64,000 bases of DNA from Methylobacterium sp. E-066 (GCF_022829635.1 NZ_JAKSYO010000102.1:1-64000), one strand, 5' to 3'. Shown: positions 53,237 through 64,000, numbered from the stretch's first letter. Notes: generated by a model from the sequence alone, not told the origin. Numbers and translations: made by a program.

Positions 53237-53605
53237 TTGCGCGGTGCTTGGCTGATCTCGGTTCTGGTGCTGGCGGGTCCGGCCTCCGCGCAAGCGCCTT
53301 CCCCACTCGCGCCCTCCCCGCTCGACAACTATGCCGAGGCGGCGGCGACCACGATCATCGCCGAACAGGCTTGCCCGGGCATCCAGGTGAAGGCCGGACA
53401 GCTGACCACCCTGCGGCTCGCCACCAAGGTCGCGGCGGCGCAGGAAGCGATTCTTCAGGAGAAGCTGCGGACCCGGGCCACGCAGGTCCGACAACAGCTC
53501 GCCGCCGACGGGCGGGAGGCGTGGTGCGCGCAGGCGCTGGCCGCGTTCGGCCCCCAGGGCAGCGTCGCCAAGGGCATTCTGGCCACCGGCGCGCCGATCC
53601 GCTGA
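53237..53605 (+). CDS. small secreted protein, unknown
   Basis: A 122-residue protein with a signal peptide (MRGAWLISVLVLAGPASAQ), a short proline-rich linker, and a helical mature part with two Cys (QACPGIQV, AWCAQAL) that may pair. TTG at 53237 follows GGAGG at the ideal distance, so a non-ATG start is likely. No family recognised. Confidence 0.65.
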   Translation: MRGAWLISVLVLAGPASAQAPSPLAPSPLDNYAEAAATTIIAEQACPGIQVKAGQLTTLRLATKVAAAQEAILQEKLRTRATQVRQQLAADGREAWCAQALAAFGPQGSVAKGILATGAPIR

Positions 53606-53782
53606 CCCTGTTCAGGATTGACACGGCGCCACCCCGCCCCTACTGACCCGGCATGGCGCGCGGCCTCCTCGACGAGGTCCGCGCGTTTCGCGTTGTCCGG
53701 GTCCGCCCGTGCAATGACTTCAAACAAGAAGCCGGTCCAGGGGCAGCCGCCCCGGAGGCCGTTCGAGAACACGAGAGCAACG

Positions 53783-54097
53783 ATGTTCGCAGTCATCAAG
53801 ACGGGCGGCAAGCAGTACCGCGTCGCCGCCAACGACACCATCACCATCGCCACCCTGCCGGGCGAGGCCGGTGAAACCGTGACCTTCGGTGAGGTCCTCC
53901 TGTTCGCCGACGGTGCGGGCGCGACGCAGGTCGGTGCGCCGACCCTGTCGGGCATCAGCGTCACGGGCGAGATCGTGAGCCACGGCCGCGACAAGAAGGT
54001 GATCGCCTTCAAGAAGCGCCGCCGCCAGAACTCGCGCCGCAAGCGCGGTCACCGCCAGCACCACACCGTGGTGCGCATCACCGGCATCTCCGCGTGA
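53783..54097 (+). CDS. rplU: 50S ribosomal protein L21
   Basis: A 104-residue protein starting [14 protein letters not shown], with [28 protein letters not shown] at the end, exact L21 features. It is an early-assembling 23S rRNA-binding protein. It leads the rplU-rpmA-GNAT-obgE cluster; rpmA follows after 64 bases. ATG at 53783 is the family start. Confidence 0.97.
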   Translation: MFAVIKTGGKQYRVAANDTITIATLPGEAGETVTFGEVLLFADGAGATQVGAPTLSGISVTGEIVSHGRDKKVIAFKKRRRQNSRRKRGHRQHHTVVRITGISA

Positions 54098-54161
54098 TCG
54101 AGCGCGGGCCCCAGGCGAGGCCCGCGATCCGCGCGACCCACACGCATTCGGAGCAGATCCC

Positions 54162-54428
54162 ATGGCACACAAGAAAGCAGGCGGCTCGTCCCGCAACGGC
54201 CGCGACTCGGAAGGCCGGCGCCTCGGCGTCAAGAAGTTCGGCTCGGAAGCCGTGATTCCGGGCAACATCATCGTGCGCCAGCGCGGCACCAAATGGCATC
54301 CCGGCAGCAATGTCGGCATGGGCAAGGACCACACGCTGTTCGCGCTGGTACCGGGCCATGTCCGCTTCGAGACGCGCCGCGGGCGCGCCTTCGTGGCCGT
54401 AACCCCGCTGGCCCAGGCCGCGGAATAA
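54162..54428 (+). CDS. rpmA: 50S ribosomal protein L27
   Basis: An 88-residue protein beginning [26 protein letters not shown], with [24 protein letters not shown]. The N-terminus reaches the peptidyl-transferase centre. It follows rplU, as in nearly all bacteria, and a terminator hairpin is 105 bases after its stop. Confidence 0.97.
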   Translation: MAHKKAGGSSRNGRDSEGRRLGVKKFGSEAVIPGNIIVRQRGTKWHPGSNVGMGKDHTLFALVPGHVRFETRRGRAFVAVTPLAQAAE

Positions 54429-54532
54429 CAGGCGGGCGCCCGAGCGGCGAAGCTGGCGTCCCGCCCGGTGTCCCACACCGGACCGGAGACGTCGATGCCG
54501 AGCCCCTGACGGGACGGATCGGACGGAACACC

Positions 54533-54560
54533 GGGGAGGATGGGGCACCATCCTCCCCTT
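54533..54560 (+). terminator. terminator after rpmA
   Basis: GGGGAGGATGG-GGCA-CCATCCTCCCC, an 11-bp perfect stem (54533-54543 with 54548-54558) followed by a short T-rich stretch. It separates the ribosomal protein genes from the GNAT and obgE genes. Confidence 0.8.
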
Positions 54561-54613
54561 CGTCGTCTTGAGGCGGTGCCCCGGAGCCGGGAACGCCGCC
54601 CTGCGAGGGCACG

Positions 54614-56375
<1,762 letters not shown>

Positions 56376-56422
56376 GTGACGGTGCGGTTCCCACCGGTTA
56401 ATCTGGTCTCGGAGAGATCCCG

Positions 56423-56689
56423 ATGACGCAGCAGGTGACGATTCGCGACGAGGATTTCGAGCTGGCCCGCGACATCGCCGGACGGCTCGGGATTTCCCTG
56501 GATGAGGCAGTCGCGAAAGCGCTGCACGATCTCGACCGCCGTATAGCGCCGGGAAGCGGCCTCGAACCCGGGCAACAGGTCGAACTCGACGCGATCCGCG
56601 CCCTGGTAGCCGAGGCCCGCCAGCATATCGTTCCCGGAGCCTTCAACGATCACGGATGGCTCTACGACTGGAACGGCCTGCCGGCATGA
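56423..56689 (+). CDS. VapB-like antitoxin
   Basis: An 88-residue protein starting MTQQVTIRDEDFELARDIAGRLGISLDEAVAKALHDL, a ribbon-helix-helix or PSK-type start as in Rv0623-like antitoxins, with a polar C-terminus. It should bind DNA and the partner toxin. The partner VapC begins within its stop codon (ATGA overlap), a typical type II toxin-antitoxin layout. It lies 47 bases after obgE. Confidence 0.85.
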   Translation: MTQQVTIRDEDFELARDIAGRLGISLDEAVAKALHDLDRRIAPGSGLEPGQQVELDAIRALVAEARQHIVPGAFNDHGWLYDWNGLPA

Positions 56690-57090
56690 TTGCGCTGGAC
56701 AGTTCCGCCCTCGTTGCAATCGCGCTTGATGAGCCTGAGGGGCGAATCTTTGACGCGTTGATCGTGCGGCATCGGGCGATCGTTGGAACTCCGACGCTTC
56801 TAGAGACACGAATGGTGCTCGGCTCGCTGATGCCAGCATTCGCCGATGCATTCCTTGATCGTCTCATTGCTACGCCGAGCATACGAACCGTGGATTTTGG
56901 CCTGGACGCTTTTCGAGCCGCCGCCGACGCTTTCAACCGTTACGGGAAGGGCCAGGGGCACATCGCCTACCTGAACTTCGGTGATTGCCTGTCCTACGCC
57001 GTCGCCAAGGTCCACGCGGTGCCGCTTCTCTTCAAAGGCAACGACTTTATCCACACCGATCTCGTGCCGGCTTACAGTCCGTCGCCTTGA
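56686..57090 (+). CDS. vapC: VapC-family PIN-domain toxin
   Basis: A 134-residue PIN-domain protein with the first acidic residue in MIALDSSALVAIAL (D5), Glu in TLLETRMVLG, and late Asp residues in NFGDCLSYAVAKV and FKGNDFIHTDL. These four acidic sites form the ribonuclease centre. Start overlaps the antitoxin by ATGA. The pair lies between obgE and proB, genes that are adjacent in many relatives, suggesting insertion here. Confidence 0.9.
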   Translation: MIALDSSALVAIALDEPEGRIFDALIVRHRAIVGTPTLLETRMVLGSLMPAFADAFLDRLIATPSIRTVDFGLDAFRAAADAFNRYGKGQGHIAYLNFGDCLSYAVAKVHAVPLLFKGNDFIHTDLVPAYSPSP

Positions 57091-57192
57091 GATTGTCCAC
57101 GCTGGCCGGCTGGGGCCTTCGCAGAACCGCCGCTGTTCATTCGCGCGGACTTCGTCCAAACCGCACCCGGTAACCCGTCTCTGCGAAACATT

Positions 57193-58308
57193 ATGATCCC
57201 GGCCCTCGAAGAATTCCGCCGCGTCGTCATCAAGGTCGGGTCGGCCCTGCTGGTCGATCGCAATGCCGGCCGGCTGCGCCATGCCTGGTTGGCGGCCCTG
57301 GCCGAGGACATCGCTGAGTTGCATAGCCGGGGCGTCGACGTGCTGGTCGTGTCCTCGGGCAGCATCGCCCTGGGGCGGACGGTGCTGGGCCTGCCGCCCG
57401 GGATCCTGCGGCTGGAGGAGAGCCAGGGCGCGGCCTCGGTCGGTCAGATCACCCTGGCCCGGCACTGGGCCGAGGCGCTCGGGCACCACGGCATCGTGGC
57501 GGGGCAGATCCTGGTCACCCCGCAGGACACCGAGGAGCGCCGCCGCTACCTCAACGCCCGGGCCACCGTGCTGAAGCTCCTGGAGATGCGCGCCGTCCCG
57601 GTGGTCAACGAGAACGACACGGTGGCGACCTCCGAGATCCGCTATGGCGACAACGACCGGCTGGCCGCCCGGGTCGCCACCATGATCGATGCCGACGTGC
57701 TGGTGCTGTTCTCGGATATCGACGGGCTCTACACCGCACCGCCCCAGTCGGACCCGGAGGCGCGCCACCTGCCGGTGGTGGAGCGCATCACCCCGGAGAT
57801 CGAGGCGATGGCCGGCGGGCCGGCCTCGGAACTGTCCCGGGGCGGCATGCGCACCAAGGTCGAGGCGGCCAAGATCGCGGCCTCCGGGGGCACGCACCTC
57901 GTCATCGCGGACGGGCGGGGCAAGAACCCCCTGAAGGCGGTCCGCGAGGGCGCGCGCTGCACCTGGTTCCTGTCGGGCTCGACGCCCACCGCAGCGCGCA
58001 AGACCTGGATCGCCGGCTCCCTGGAGCCGCGCGGGACGCTGACCATCGATGCCGGCGCCGCCAAGGCCCTGCTCGGCGGGGCCAGCCTGCTGCCGGTGGG
58101 AGTCCGGGCGATCGAGGGCAGCTTCTCCCGGGGCGATGCCGTGATGATCCGAGATGTCGAGGGGCGGGTGCTGGGCCGCGGGCTCGTCGCGTATGACAGC
58201 GCCGAGGCCGCGCTGATCATCGGCCATCCGAGCGCCCGCATCCCCGAACTGCTCAACTATCCGGGCCGCGCCTGGATGGTGCATCGGGATGATCTGGCAT
58301 TGTTTTAG
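57193..58308 (+). CDS. proB: glutamate 5-kinase
   Basis: A 371-residue protein with [28 protein letters not shown], the ATP site [38 protein letters not shown], and a C-terminal PUA domain (about 285-371). It phosphorylates glutamate in the first step of proline synthesis. It is the full-length PUA form; feedback by proline is expected from the family. proA follows after 161 bases. Confidence 0.97.
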   Translation: MIPALEEFRRVVIKVGSALLVDRNAGRLRHAWLAALAEDIAELHSRGVDVLVVSSGSIALGRTVLGLPPGILRLEESQGAASVGQITLARHWAEALGHHGIVAGQILVTPQDTEERRRYLNARATVLKLLEMRAVPVVNENDTVATSEIRYGDNDRLAARVATMIDADVLVLFSDIDGLYTAPPQSDPEARHLPVVERITPEIEAMAGGPASELSRGGMRTKVEAAKIAASGGTHLVIADGRGKNPLKAVREGARCTWFLSGSTPTAARKTWIAGSLEPRGTLTIDAGAAKALLGGASLLPVGVRAIEGSFSRGDAVMIRDVEGRVLGRGLVAYDSAEAALIIGHPSARIPELLNYPGRAWMVHRDDLALF

Positions 58309-58469
58309 ACTAGACTGATTCTGATCGATTATTGTCCAATCGTGAATCGGACGATCTCTGTCACGTTCGGCGGTTCAGCACACTTGTAGGCCCGTCGCCC
58401 GATGTGCAAATACGGCCTCACCCCCTGTCGGGCCGGTTCCAGCGGCCCTCGAACACCGAGGACGCCACC

Positions 58470-59768
58470 GTGCCCGTCCTGAACCTGAGATCCGATCTCG
58501 CCGAGGCCGATGCCCTGCCGGAAATGATGGCGGCGATCGGCCGGCGGGCGCGCGTCGCCGGCCGGCGCATGGCGCTCGCCTCGGCCCAGACCAAGGACCG
58601 GGCGCTCCGGCTGATCGCCGAGCGCCTGCGGGCCAATGCGGAAGAGATCCTGCGAGAGAACGCCCGCGACGTCGCCGCCGCTCGCCAGGCCGGCCAGAGC
58701 GCCGCGCTGATCGACCGGCTCGCCCTCGATGCCGGCCGCCTCGCGGGAATCGCCGACTCCGTCGAGAAGGTCGGCGCGCTGGCCGATCCGGTCGGGCGCC
58801 AGCTCGCCGCGATCGAGCGGCCGAACGGCCTGCTGATCGAGCGCATCGCCGTGCCGCTGGGCGTCATCGGCGTCATCTTCGAGAGCCGCCCGAACGTCAC
58901 CGCGGATGCCGGCGCGCTGTGCCTCAAGGCCGGCAACGCCGCGATCCTGCGCGCCGGCTCGGACAGTCACCGCAGCGCTATGGCGATCGCCAAGGCGATG
59001 AGCGAGGGCCTGGCTGAGGCGGGCCTGCCCGCCGACGCGATTCAGCTGGTGCCGACCCGGGACCGCGCCGCGGTCGGGCTGATGCTCGGCGGCCTCGAAG
59101 GCTGCATCGACGTCATCGTGCCCCGGGGCGGGCGCGGCTTGGTCGAGCGTGTCCAGGCCGAGGCGCGGGTGCCGGTCTTCGCCCATCTCGACGGCGTCAA
59201 CCACGTCTACGTGGCGGCGGCGGCCGATCTCGACATGGCGCTGGCCGTGCTGCTCAACAGCAAGATGCGCCGGACCAGCGTCTGCGGCGCCGCAGAGACC
59301 CTGCTGGTCGACCGTGCCTGCGCGGCGACCCATCTGGCGCCCCTGGTCCGCACCCTGCTCGATGTCGGCTGCGCCGTGCGCGGCGATGCCGAGACCCAGG
59401 CGGTCGATCCCCGGGTGACACCGGTCTCGGAGGACGACTGGCACACCGAATATCTCGACGCGATCATCGCGGTGCGCGTAGTCGACGGGATCGAGGCGGC
59501 CATCGAGCACATCGAGACCTACGGCTCGCACCACACCGACGCGATCATCACGGGGGACCGCGCCGAGGCGACCCGCTTCCTCGCGGAGGTCGATTCGGCG
59601 ATCGTCACCCACAACGCCTCGACCCAGTTCGCCGATGGCGGCGAGTTCGGCTTCGGGGCCGAGATCGGCATCGCCACCGGGCGCATGCATGCCCGCGGCC
59701 CGGTGGGCGTCGAGCAGCTGACCACGTTCAAGTACCGCGTCCACGGCAGCGGCCAGATCCGTCCGTGA
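58470..59768 (+). CDS. proA: gamma-glutamyl phosphate reductase
   Basis: A 432-residue aldehyde-dehydrogenase-fold protein with [36 protein letters not shown], a catalytic Cys region [17 protein letters not shown], and the C-terminal [21 protein letters not shown]. It reduces glutamyl-5-phosphate. GTG at 58470 follows GAGG well; an upstream ATG at 58332 would add about 46 residues unlike the family. ProB plus ProA give proline precursor. Confidence 0.95.
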   Translation: MPVLNLRSDLAEADALPEMMAAIGRRARVAGRRMALASAQTKDRALRLIAERLRANAEEILRENARDVAAARQAGQSAALIDRLALDAGRLAGIADSVEKVGALADPVGRQLAAIERPNGLLIERIAVPLGVIGVIFESRPNVTADAGALCLKAGNAAILRAGSDSHRSAMAIAKAMSEGLAEAGLPADAIQLVPTRDRAAVGLMLGGLEGCIDVIVPRGGRGLVERVQAEARVPVFAHLDGVNHVYVAAAADLDMALAVLLNSKMRRTSVCGAAETLLVDRACAATHLAPLVRTLLDVGCAVRGDAETQAVDPRVTPVSEDDWHTEYLDAIIAVRVVDGIEAAIEHIETYGSHHTDAIITGDRAEATRFLAEVDSAIVTHNASTQFADGGEFGFGAEIGIATGRMHARGPVGVEQLTTFKYRVHGSGQIRP

Positions 59769-59787
59769 TCCCGCGCGAAGTCCCGGC

Positions 59788-60390
59788 GTGCGGCTGACCC
59801 TGCCGCCGAGCGCCCCCGGCATGCGGATCGGCCTCTACGGCGGGTCCTTCAACCCCGCCCATCACGGCCACCGCCACGTCACCGTGACGGCCCTGCGGCG
59901 GCTCGGGCTCGACCGGGTGTGGTGGCTGGTGAGCCCCGGCAACCCGCTCAAGAGCCGGATCGCCCTGCCTTCCGTGGAGGCGCGCTGCGCCCAGGCCCGG
60001 GAGATCGCCCGGCACCCGCGCATCGCGGTGACCGGGATCGAGGCGGCGTTGGGCGTGCGCTTCACGATCCAGACCCTGCGCTACCTGACCCGCCGCTGCC
60101 CCGGGGTGCAGTTCGTCTGGATCATGGGGGCGGATTCGCTCGGCAATTTCCACCGCTGGAAAGGATTCGCCGAGATCGCCCAATTGGTGCCGATCGCGAT
60201 CATGGACCGGCCGGGCTTCACCATGACGCCGCTCAGCGCCCGGGCCGCCCATCGGCTCGCCGGAGCCCGGGTCCCGGAGGACGCGGCCCACACCCTGCCG
60301 ACCCGTCCGCCGCCGGCCTGGGTGTTCCTCCACGGCCCCCGATCGCCCCTGTCCTCCACCGAGATCCGCAACGGCCGGCGGGGTGCCTGA
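59788..60390 (+). CDS. nadD: nicotinate-nucleotide adenylyltransferase
   Basis: A 200-residue nucleotidyltransferase with GLYGGSFNPAHHGHRHV (HxGH), VWWLVSPGNPLK, VWIMGADSLGNFHRW and the C-terminal SSTEIRNGRR. It adds AMP to nicotinate mononucleotide in NAD synthesis. GTG at 59788 is used, 19 bases after the proA stop; ATG at 59821 would cut ten residues before the conserved block. Confidence 0.95.
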   Translation: MRLTLPPSAPGMRIGLYGGSFNPAHHGHRHVTVTALRRLGLDRVWWLVSPGNPLKSRIALPSVEARCAQAREIARHPRIAVTGIEAALGVRFTIQTLRYLTRRCPGVQFVWIMGADSLGNFHRWKGFAEIAQLVPIAIMDRPGFTMTPLSARAAHRLAGARVPEDAAHTLPTRPPPAWVFLHGPRSPLSSTEIRNGRRGA

Positions 60391-60558
60391 GCCCCTTCGC
60401 ATGCGACGCAGTTGCAATCGCCGCACGATACAGCCAATTTCATACCGGTCGGCGCGCCCCGAGAGGGCGGCGCGACAACACGAGGAATCAGGACGCTGCC
60501 CGAGACCATTCGCACGGAGACCATCCGCACCCATGCCCCCGTCCCGGAAGAGCCCGGG

Positions 60559-60909
60559 ATGGCGCGCTCGGACGACCTGAAGGCGCTCGCCCTGTTCTGC
60601 CTCGACGAGATGAAGGCCGAGGAGACGATCGCGATCGACCTCGCGGGCAAGACCTCGCTCGCCGACACGATGATCATCGCCTCCGGCCGGTCGCAGCGCC
60701 ATGTCGGTTCGATCGCCGACAAGTTCATCCAGGAGATGAAGAGCCGCGGCTACGGCAACGCCCGGGTCGAGGGCATGCCGGCCTGCGACTGGGTGTTGAT
60801 CGACGCCGGCGACGTGCTCGTCCACATCTTCCGCCCGGAAGTGCGCGGCTTCTACAATCTCGAGAAGATGTGGGGCGCGGACCGCCCGGTCGGCCTGGCG
60901 GCGGATTAG
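60559..60909 (+). CDS. rsfS: ribosomal silencing factor RsfS
   Basis: A 116-residue protein beginning MARSDDLKALALFCLDEMKAEE, with IDLAGKTSLADTMIIASGRSQRHV, ACDWVLIDAGDVLVHIFRPEVRGFYNLEKMW, the RsfS/DUF143 core. It blocks subunit joining when nutrients fall. The frame is open upstream to 60412 and the true start may lie in between (e.g. a non-ATG), adding up to about 50 residues. nadD-rsfS is a conserved pair. Confidence 0.9.
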   Translation: MARSDDLKALALFCLDEMKAEETIAIDLAGKTSLADTMIIASGRSQRHVGSIADKFIQEMKSRGYGNARVEGMPACDWVLIDAGDVLVHIFRPEVRGFYNLEKMWGADRPVGLAAD

Positions 60910-60926
60910 CGGTCCGCCGACCCACG

Positions 60927-61017
60927 CCGTCATTGCGAGCGCAGCGAAGCAACCCAGTGCGCCACCTTCGGCGATCGCGCGCTGCCCTGGGTTGCTTCGC
61001 TGCGCTCGCAATGACGG
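60927..61017. repeat. REP2 palindromic repeat, copy 3
   Basis: CCGTCATTGCGAGCGCAGCG and CGCTGCGCTCGCAATGACGG, with AAGCAACCCAG and CTGGGTTGCTT continuing the stem. It is followed within 30 bases by a REP1 copy, the same order as near 43884-44159. Confidence 0.9.
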
Positions 61018-61044
61018 TGAGGCAACATCTGTCCCACCCATCCC

Positions 61045-61152
61045 CCTCATCCTAAGGTGCGGCGAAGCCGCCTCGAAGGAGCCCTCCAGAGGTCGCTGTG
61101 ATCTCTGGAACCCTCCTTCGAGGCCCGCTAACGCGGGCACCTCAGGATGAGG
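61045..61152. repeat. REP1 palindromic repeat, copy 6
   Basis: CCTCATCCTAAGGTGC (one change) and GCACCTCAGGATGAGG enclose CCTCGAAGGAGCCCTCCAG and CTGGAACCCTCCTTCGAGG. It is the most diverged copy. Confidence 0.85.
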
Positions 61153-61210
61153 GATCGAGTGGGATCGAGCACAGGTCATCCGACCCGACACAGCAAGAGA
61201 CCCCTCCCCC

Positions 61211-61705
61211 GTGCGCCTCGTCCTGGCAGCCATCGGCCGGTTGAAGGCCGGCCCGGAGCGTGAGCTCGCGTCACGATACCGCGACCGGGCGGCGCAGCTC
61301 GGCCGCGGCCTAGGCTTTTCCGCTTGCGACAGCGTCGAGATCGTGGAGTCCCGGGCCCGCCGGGCGCCGGACCGCTGCGCCGAGGAAGCGACCGCCCTGC
61401 TGACGCAACTGCCGCCCGGCGGGGTGCTGGTGGCCTATGACGAGCGCGGGCGCTCGGACATCGCCAGCGAGGCCCTGGCCGAGCGGATCACCGGCTGGCG
61501 CGACGCCGGTCGCCCGGCCCTGATGGTGGCGATCGGCGGCCCGGACGGGCTCGATGCCTCAATTCGGACGAAGGCTGAGCTGATCCTGTCCTTCGGGGCC
61601 GCCACCCTGCCCCATGGACTCGTGCGCGTGCTCGCCCTCGAACAGATCTATCGCAGTCTGACCATCCTGGCCGGCCACCCGTATCACCGCGGCGAGCCGG
61701 GCTGA
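61211..61705 (+). CDS. rlmH: 23S rRNA (pseudouridine-1915-N3)-methyltransferase RlmH
   Basis: A 164-residue SPOUT methyltransferase with MVAIGGPDGLD (SAM loop), ILSFGAATLPHGLVRVLALEQIYRSLTILAGHPYHRG, the RlmH C-terminus. It methylates pseudouridine 1915 of 23S rRNA. The start is GTG. It lies in the nadD-rsfS-rlmH-envC-ctpA order of Rhizobiales; a REP2/REP1 pair splits rsfS from rlmH. Confidence 0.95.
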   Translation: MRLVLAAIGRLKAGPERELASRYRDRAAQLGRGLGFSACDSVEIVESRARRAPDRCAEEATALLTQLPPGGVLVAYDERGRSDIASEALAERITGWRDAGRPALMVAIGGPDGLDASIRTKAELILSFGAATLPHGLVRVLALEQIYRSLTILAGHPYHRGEPG

Positions 61706-61711
61706 GGCGCC

Positions 61712-63076
61712 GTGCGGTTCGATAGCCTCGCCCGTATCGTCCGACAGCGTTCAACCCTCCGCGCGCTCGTGCTGATCGCGCTGGCTTGCGCGGCTGGGCC
61801 GTCGCGCGCCGAGGACCCGGCCCCCAATGCCGAGGCCGATAAGATCCAGCGTGCCACCGAGGAGCGCGAGCGGCGAGCCGAGAATCTGAAGCGGGTCCAG
61901 GAGGCACTCGCCGCCAGCGCCGGCCAGCGGGCGCAGTTCGAGGGCGAGATCGCGGCGATCGGCTCGGACCGGGCCAAGCTCGACAGCGCGCTCCTCGATG
62001 CCGGGCGGCAGGCGCAGGCCACCGAGGACCGGTTGAGCCGCCTGGAAGAGCGCCTGAAGGCGATGACCGAGAGCGAGGCCGCGATCCGGCGCTCGCTCCA
62101 TGCCCGCCGCGGCATCGTCGCCGAGATCCTGGCGGCGCTCCAGCGGATGGGCCGTCGGCCGCCACCGGCCGTGCTGGTGAGCCCGGAGGACGTTCTGGCG
62201 GTGATCCGCACCTCGATGCTGCTCGGCGCCGTGGTGCCGGAGCTGCGCGGCGAGGTCGACACCCTGGCCGCCGATCTCGCCGAGATGATCCGCCTGCGCG
62301 GCCTGATCGCGCAGGACAAGGAGGGGCTGGCCAACGACCTCGCCGGCTGGGCACGCGAGCAGCAGCGCCTCCAGGCCCTGGTCACCGCCCGGCGGGCCCG
62401 GCAGGCGGATGTGGAGAGCGGCCTGACGGCGGAGCGCAAGCGCGCGGCCGAACTCGGCGCCCAGGCCAAATCCTTCAAGGACCTGCTCGACCGCACCGAG
62501 GCCGAGGTCGCTGCATCCAAGCGGTCGGCCGAGGAGGCCAAGGCCGCCGCCGAGCGCGAGGCGCGGGTGACGCAGGAGCGTTTCGCCGCGGCGGGCTTCC
62601 GCGATCCGGCCCGTCTGGCCCCGAAAGTGCATTTCGCGGAGGCGCGGGGCGAAGTGCCGCGGCCGGTCAGCGGGCGGCTGGCGCGGGGCTTCAACCAGCC
62701 GGACGGCAATGGCGGGACCACCCGCGGCGTCTCCTTCACGACGCGGCCGAAGGCGCTGGTCTCCTCCCCAGCCGATGGTTGGGTCCAGTTCGCGGGGCCG
62801 TTCCGGTCCTACGGGCGTCTCTTGATCATCAACGCCGGCGATGGCTACTATCTTCTGCTGGCGGGGATGGATCAGATTAGCGTAGAGGTCGGCCAGTTCG
62901 TTCTCGCGGGGGAACCCGTGGGCAGCATGGGCGAGGGTAGCGCGGGCCCGCCCGGGTCCGACGGCGAGCCGACCCTCTACGTCGAGTTCAAGAAGGATGG
63001 CGGCTCCGTCGATCCGGAGCCGTGGTGGGCGAAGAGCCCCAGTGACAAGATACTTGGCGAGAAGGTTCGCGGCTGA
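61712..63076 (+). CDS. EnvC/NlpD-like murein hydrolase activator (degenerate M23 domain)
   Basis: A 454-residue protein with a signal-like N-terminus (LRALVLIALACAAGPSRA), a long coiled coil (about 35-300), and a C-terminal LytM/M23 domain (about 325-445, LVSSPADGWVQFAGPFRSYG and GDGYYLLLAG). The zinc ligands are missing (GVSFTT and LYVEFKK where enzymes have GxDxxx and LHFE), as in EnvC, which activates amidases. It overlaps the ctpA start by one base. It likely acts at the septum or envelope. Confidence 0.9.
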   Translation: MRFDSLARIVRQRSTLRALVLIALACAAGPSRAEDPAPNAEADKIQRATEERERRAENLKRVQEALAASAGQRAQFEGEIAAIGSDRAKLDSALLDAGRQAQATEDRLSRLEERLKAMTESEAAIRRSLHARRGIVAEILAALQRMGRRPPPAVLVSPEDVLAVIRTSMLLGAVVPELRGEVDTLAADLAEMIRLRGLIAQDKEGLANDLAGWAREQQRLQALVTARRARQADVESGLTAERKRAAELGAQAKSFKDLLDRTEAEVAASKRSAEEAKAAAEREARVTQERFAAAGFRDPARLAPKVHFAEARGEVPRPVSGRLARGFNQPDGNGGTTRGVSFTTRPKALVSSPADGWVQFAGPFRSYGRLLIINAGDGYYLLLAGMDQISVEVGQFVLAGEPVGSMGEGSAGPPGSDGEPTLYVEFKKDGGSVDPEPWWAKSPSDKILGEKVRG

Positions 63077-64000
63077 TGCGCAAGACATCCCTGATCATGC
63101 TCGGCGCCTTCCTGGGTGCCGGCACCTCCATGGTGGCGACCCAGACCGACTTCCTGTCGGGACCGCGGGCGGTGGCCGCCTCGGCCGAGACCTATCGCCA
63201 GCTGAGCCTGTTCGGCGACGTGTTTGAGAAGGTCCGCACCGACTACGTCGAGAAGCCGGACGAGTCGAAGATGATCGAGGCTGCCGTCAACGGCATGCTG
63301 ACCTCGCTCGACCCGCATTCGAGCTACATGGACGCCAAGGCGTTCCGTGACATGCAGACCACCACCCGCGGTGAGTTCGGCGGGCTGGGCATCGAGGTCA
63401 CCATGGAGGACGGCCTGATCAAGGTCGTCACCCCGATCGACGATACACCGGCCGCCAAGGCGGGCCTGCTCGCCAACGACATCATCACCCAGATCGACGA
63501 CGATCAGGTCCAGGGCCTGACCCTGAACCAGGCGGTCGACAAGATGCGCGGCCCGGTGAATTCGGCCGTGAAGCTCAAGATCTCCCGCAAGGAGGCCAAG
63601 GAGCCGCTGGACGTCACGCTCACCCGCGACGTGATCAAGATCAAGCCGGTGCGCTCGAAGGTCGAGGGCGGCGACGTCGCCTATATCCGTTTGACCCAGT
63701 TCAACGAGCAGACCTTCGACGGCATGCGCGCCGCCATCGACAAGCTGTCGGGCGAGATCGGTGCCGACAAGCTGAAGGGCTACGTGGTCGATCTGCGCAA
63801 CAACCCGGGCGGCCTGCTCGACCAGGCCGTGATGGTCTCCGACGGCTTCCTCGACCGGGGCGAGATCGTCTCCACCCGCGGCCGCAACCCGGACGAGACC
63901 CAGCGGTTCTCGGCCAAGGCCGGCGACCTGACCAAGGGCAAGCCGGTGGTGGTGCTGGTCAACGGCGGCTCGGCTTCGGCCTCCGAGATCGTGGCCGGCG
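63076..64000 (+). CDS. ctpA: carboxy-terminal processing protease, S41 family (3' truncated)
   Basis: At least 308 residues of a CtpA-like protease are visible: a signal-type N-terminus (MRKTSLIMLGAFLGAGTSMV), EKPDESKMIEAAVNGMLTSLDPHSSYMD, a PDZ domain (about 95-175) and the start of the S41 catalytic domain with LRNNPGGLLDQAV and the Ser nucleophile in VNGGSASASEIVAG, where the window ends. The catalytic Lys lies beyond. It trims periplasmic proteins at the C-terminus. It overlaps the EnvC-like gene (TGATG), so the two are coupled and may act together on the cell wall. Confidence 0.95.
   Translation, partial: MRKTSLIMLGAFLGAGTSMVATQTDFLSGPRAVAASAETYRQLSLFGDVFEKVRTDYVEKPDESKMIEAAVNGMLTSLDPHSSYMDAKAFRDMQTTTRGEFGGLGIEVTMEDGLIKVVTPIDDTPAAKAGLLANDIITQIDDDQVQGLTLNQAVDKMRGPVNSAVKLKISRKEAKEPLDVTLTRDVIKIKPVRSKVEGGDVAYIRLTQFNEQTFDGMRAAIDKLSGEIGADKLKGYVVDLRNNPGGLLDQAVMVSDGFLDRGEIVSTRGRNPDETQRFSAKAGDLTKGKPVVVLVNGGSASASEIVAG

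Overview
The window is about 64 kb of GC-rich alphaproteobacterial chromosome. Gene content and gene order point to Rhizobiales and most likely Methylobacteriaceae (Methylobacterium or Methylorubrum). Supporting signs are the rplU-rpmA-GNAT-obgE-(vapBC)-proB-proA-nadD-rsfS-rlmH-envC-ctpA run, the lysC-ptsP-prfA-prmC-DUF4167 run, the zapA-DUF4164-gap-pgk-fba run, a GapR (DUF2312) nucleoid protein, and a MOFRL glycerate 2-kinase of the kind used in the serine cycle of methylotrophs. The species call is an inference from recall; no database was searched.

Layout. 1-2400: malonate use, with a divergent truncated mdcA, the malonate carrier genes madL and madM, and a GntR/FCD regulator. 2598-4971: a strikingly AT-rich two-gene island, a reverse transcriptase (RT) with the full YVDD active site and a helical C-terminal half, overlapped by a PD-(D/E)XK-like nuclease gene. 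This looks like a horizontally acquired anti-phage RT (DRT/UG type) locus and is the most exciting part of the window. 5111-12356: cell division (zapA), DUF4164, then central carbon genes gap, pgk and fba interleaved with two small coiled-coil proteins, followed by a degenerate ThiE-like protein and a Sel1-repeat protein. 12600-18272: minus-strand genes for a cupin, an AhpD-like protein, DUF779 and an aldehyde dehydrogenase, then a DUF3325/PepSY/DUF3649 membrane operon linked to iron uptake. 18675-23328: a small secreted protein, a double cold-shock-domain protein, a CheY-like receiver, Ppx/GppA, RlmE and an unknown Rossmann-like protein. 23533-31062: DUF4167, prmC, prfA, ptsP and lysC on the minus strand. 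31326-41688: ubiG, a PEBP protein, a PAS protein, rpmJ (zinc-free type), a TPR protein, an alpha/beta hydrolase, pyk, a DUF4160/DUF2442-HTH pair, DUF1036, glycerate kinase, an N-formylglutamate amidohydrolase, DUF1244 and gapR. 41600-53605: an alkaline-phosphatase-family protein with a probable C-terminal frameshift, asd, secreted unknowns, alkB, gpmA, dapB, bfr-bfd, ruvA and yceI. 53783-64000: the ribosomal protein/obgE/proline/NAD/ribosome-silencing/cell-wall run, ending inside ctpA.

Three families of palindromic intergenic repeats are scattered through the window (REP1, six copies; REP2, three copies; REP3, one copy that lies inside the DUF1036 reading frame). A roughly 207-bp MITE-like element with 15-bp terminal inverted repeats encloses one REP1 copy. 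Several factor-independent terminators are clear. I found no rRNA, tRNA or CRISPR array.

Functionally the window combines lower glycolysis and gluconeogenesis (gap, pgk, fba, gpmA, pyk, glycerate kinase), the aspartate pathway (lysC, asd, dapB), proline synthesis (proA, proB), translation (prfA, prmC, rplU, rpmA, rpmJ, obgE, rsfS, rlmH, rlmE) and iron storage (bfr, bfd). The accessory items are the RT/nuclease island, the VapBC pair between obgE and proB, and the DUF4160/DUF2442-HTH pair.
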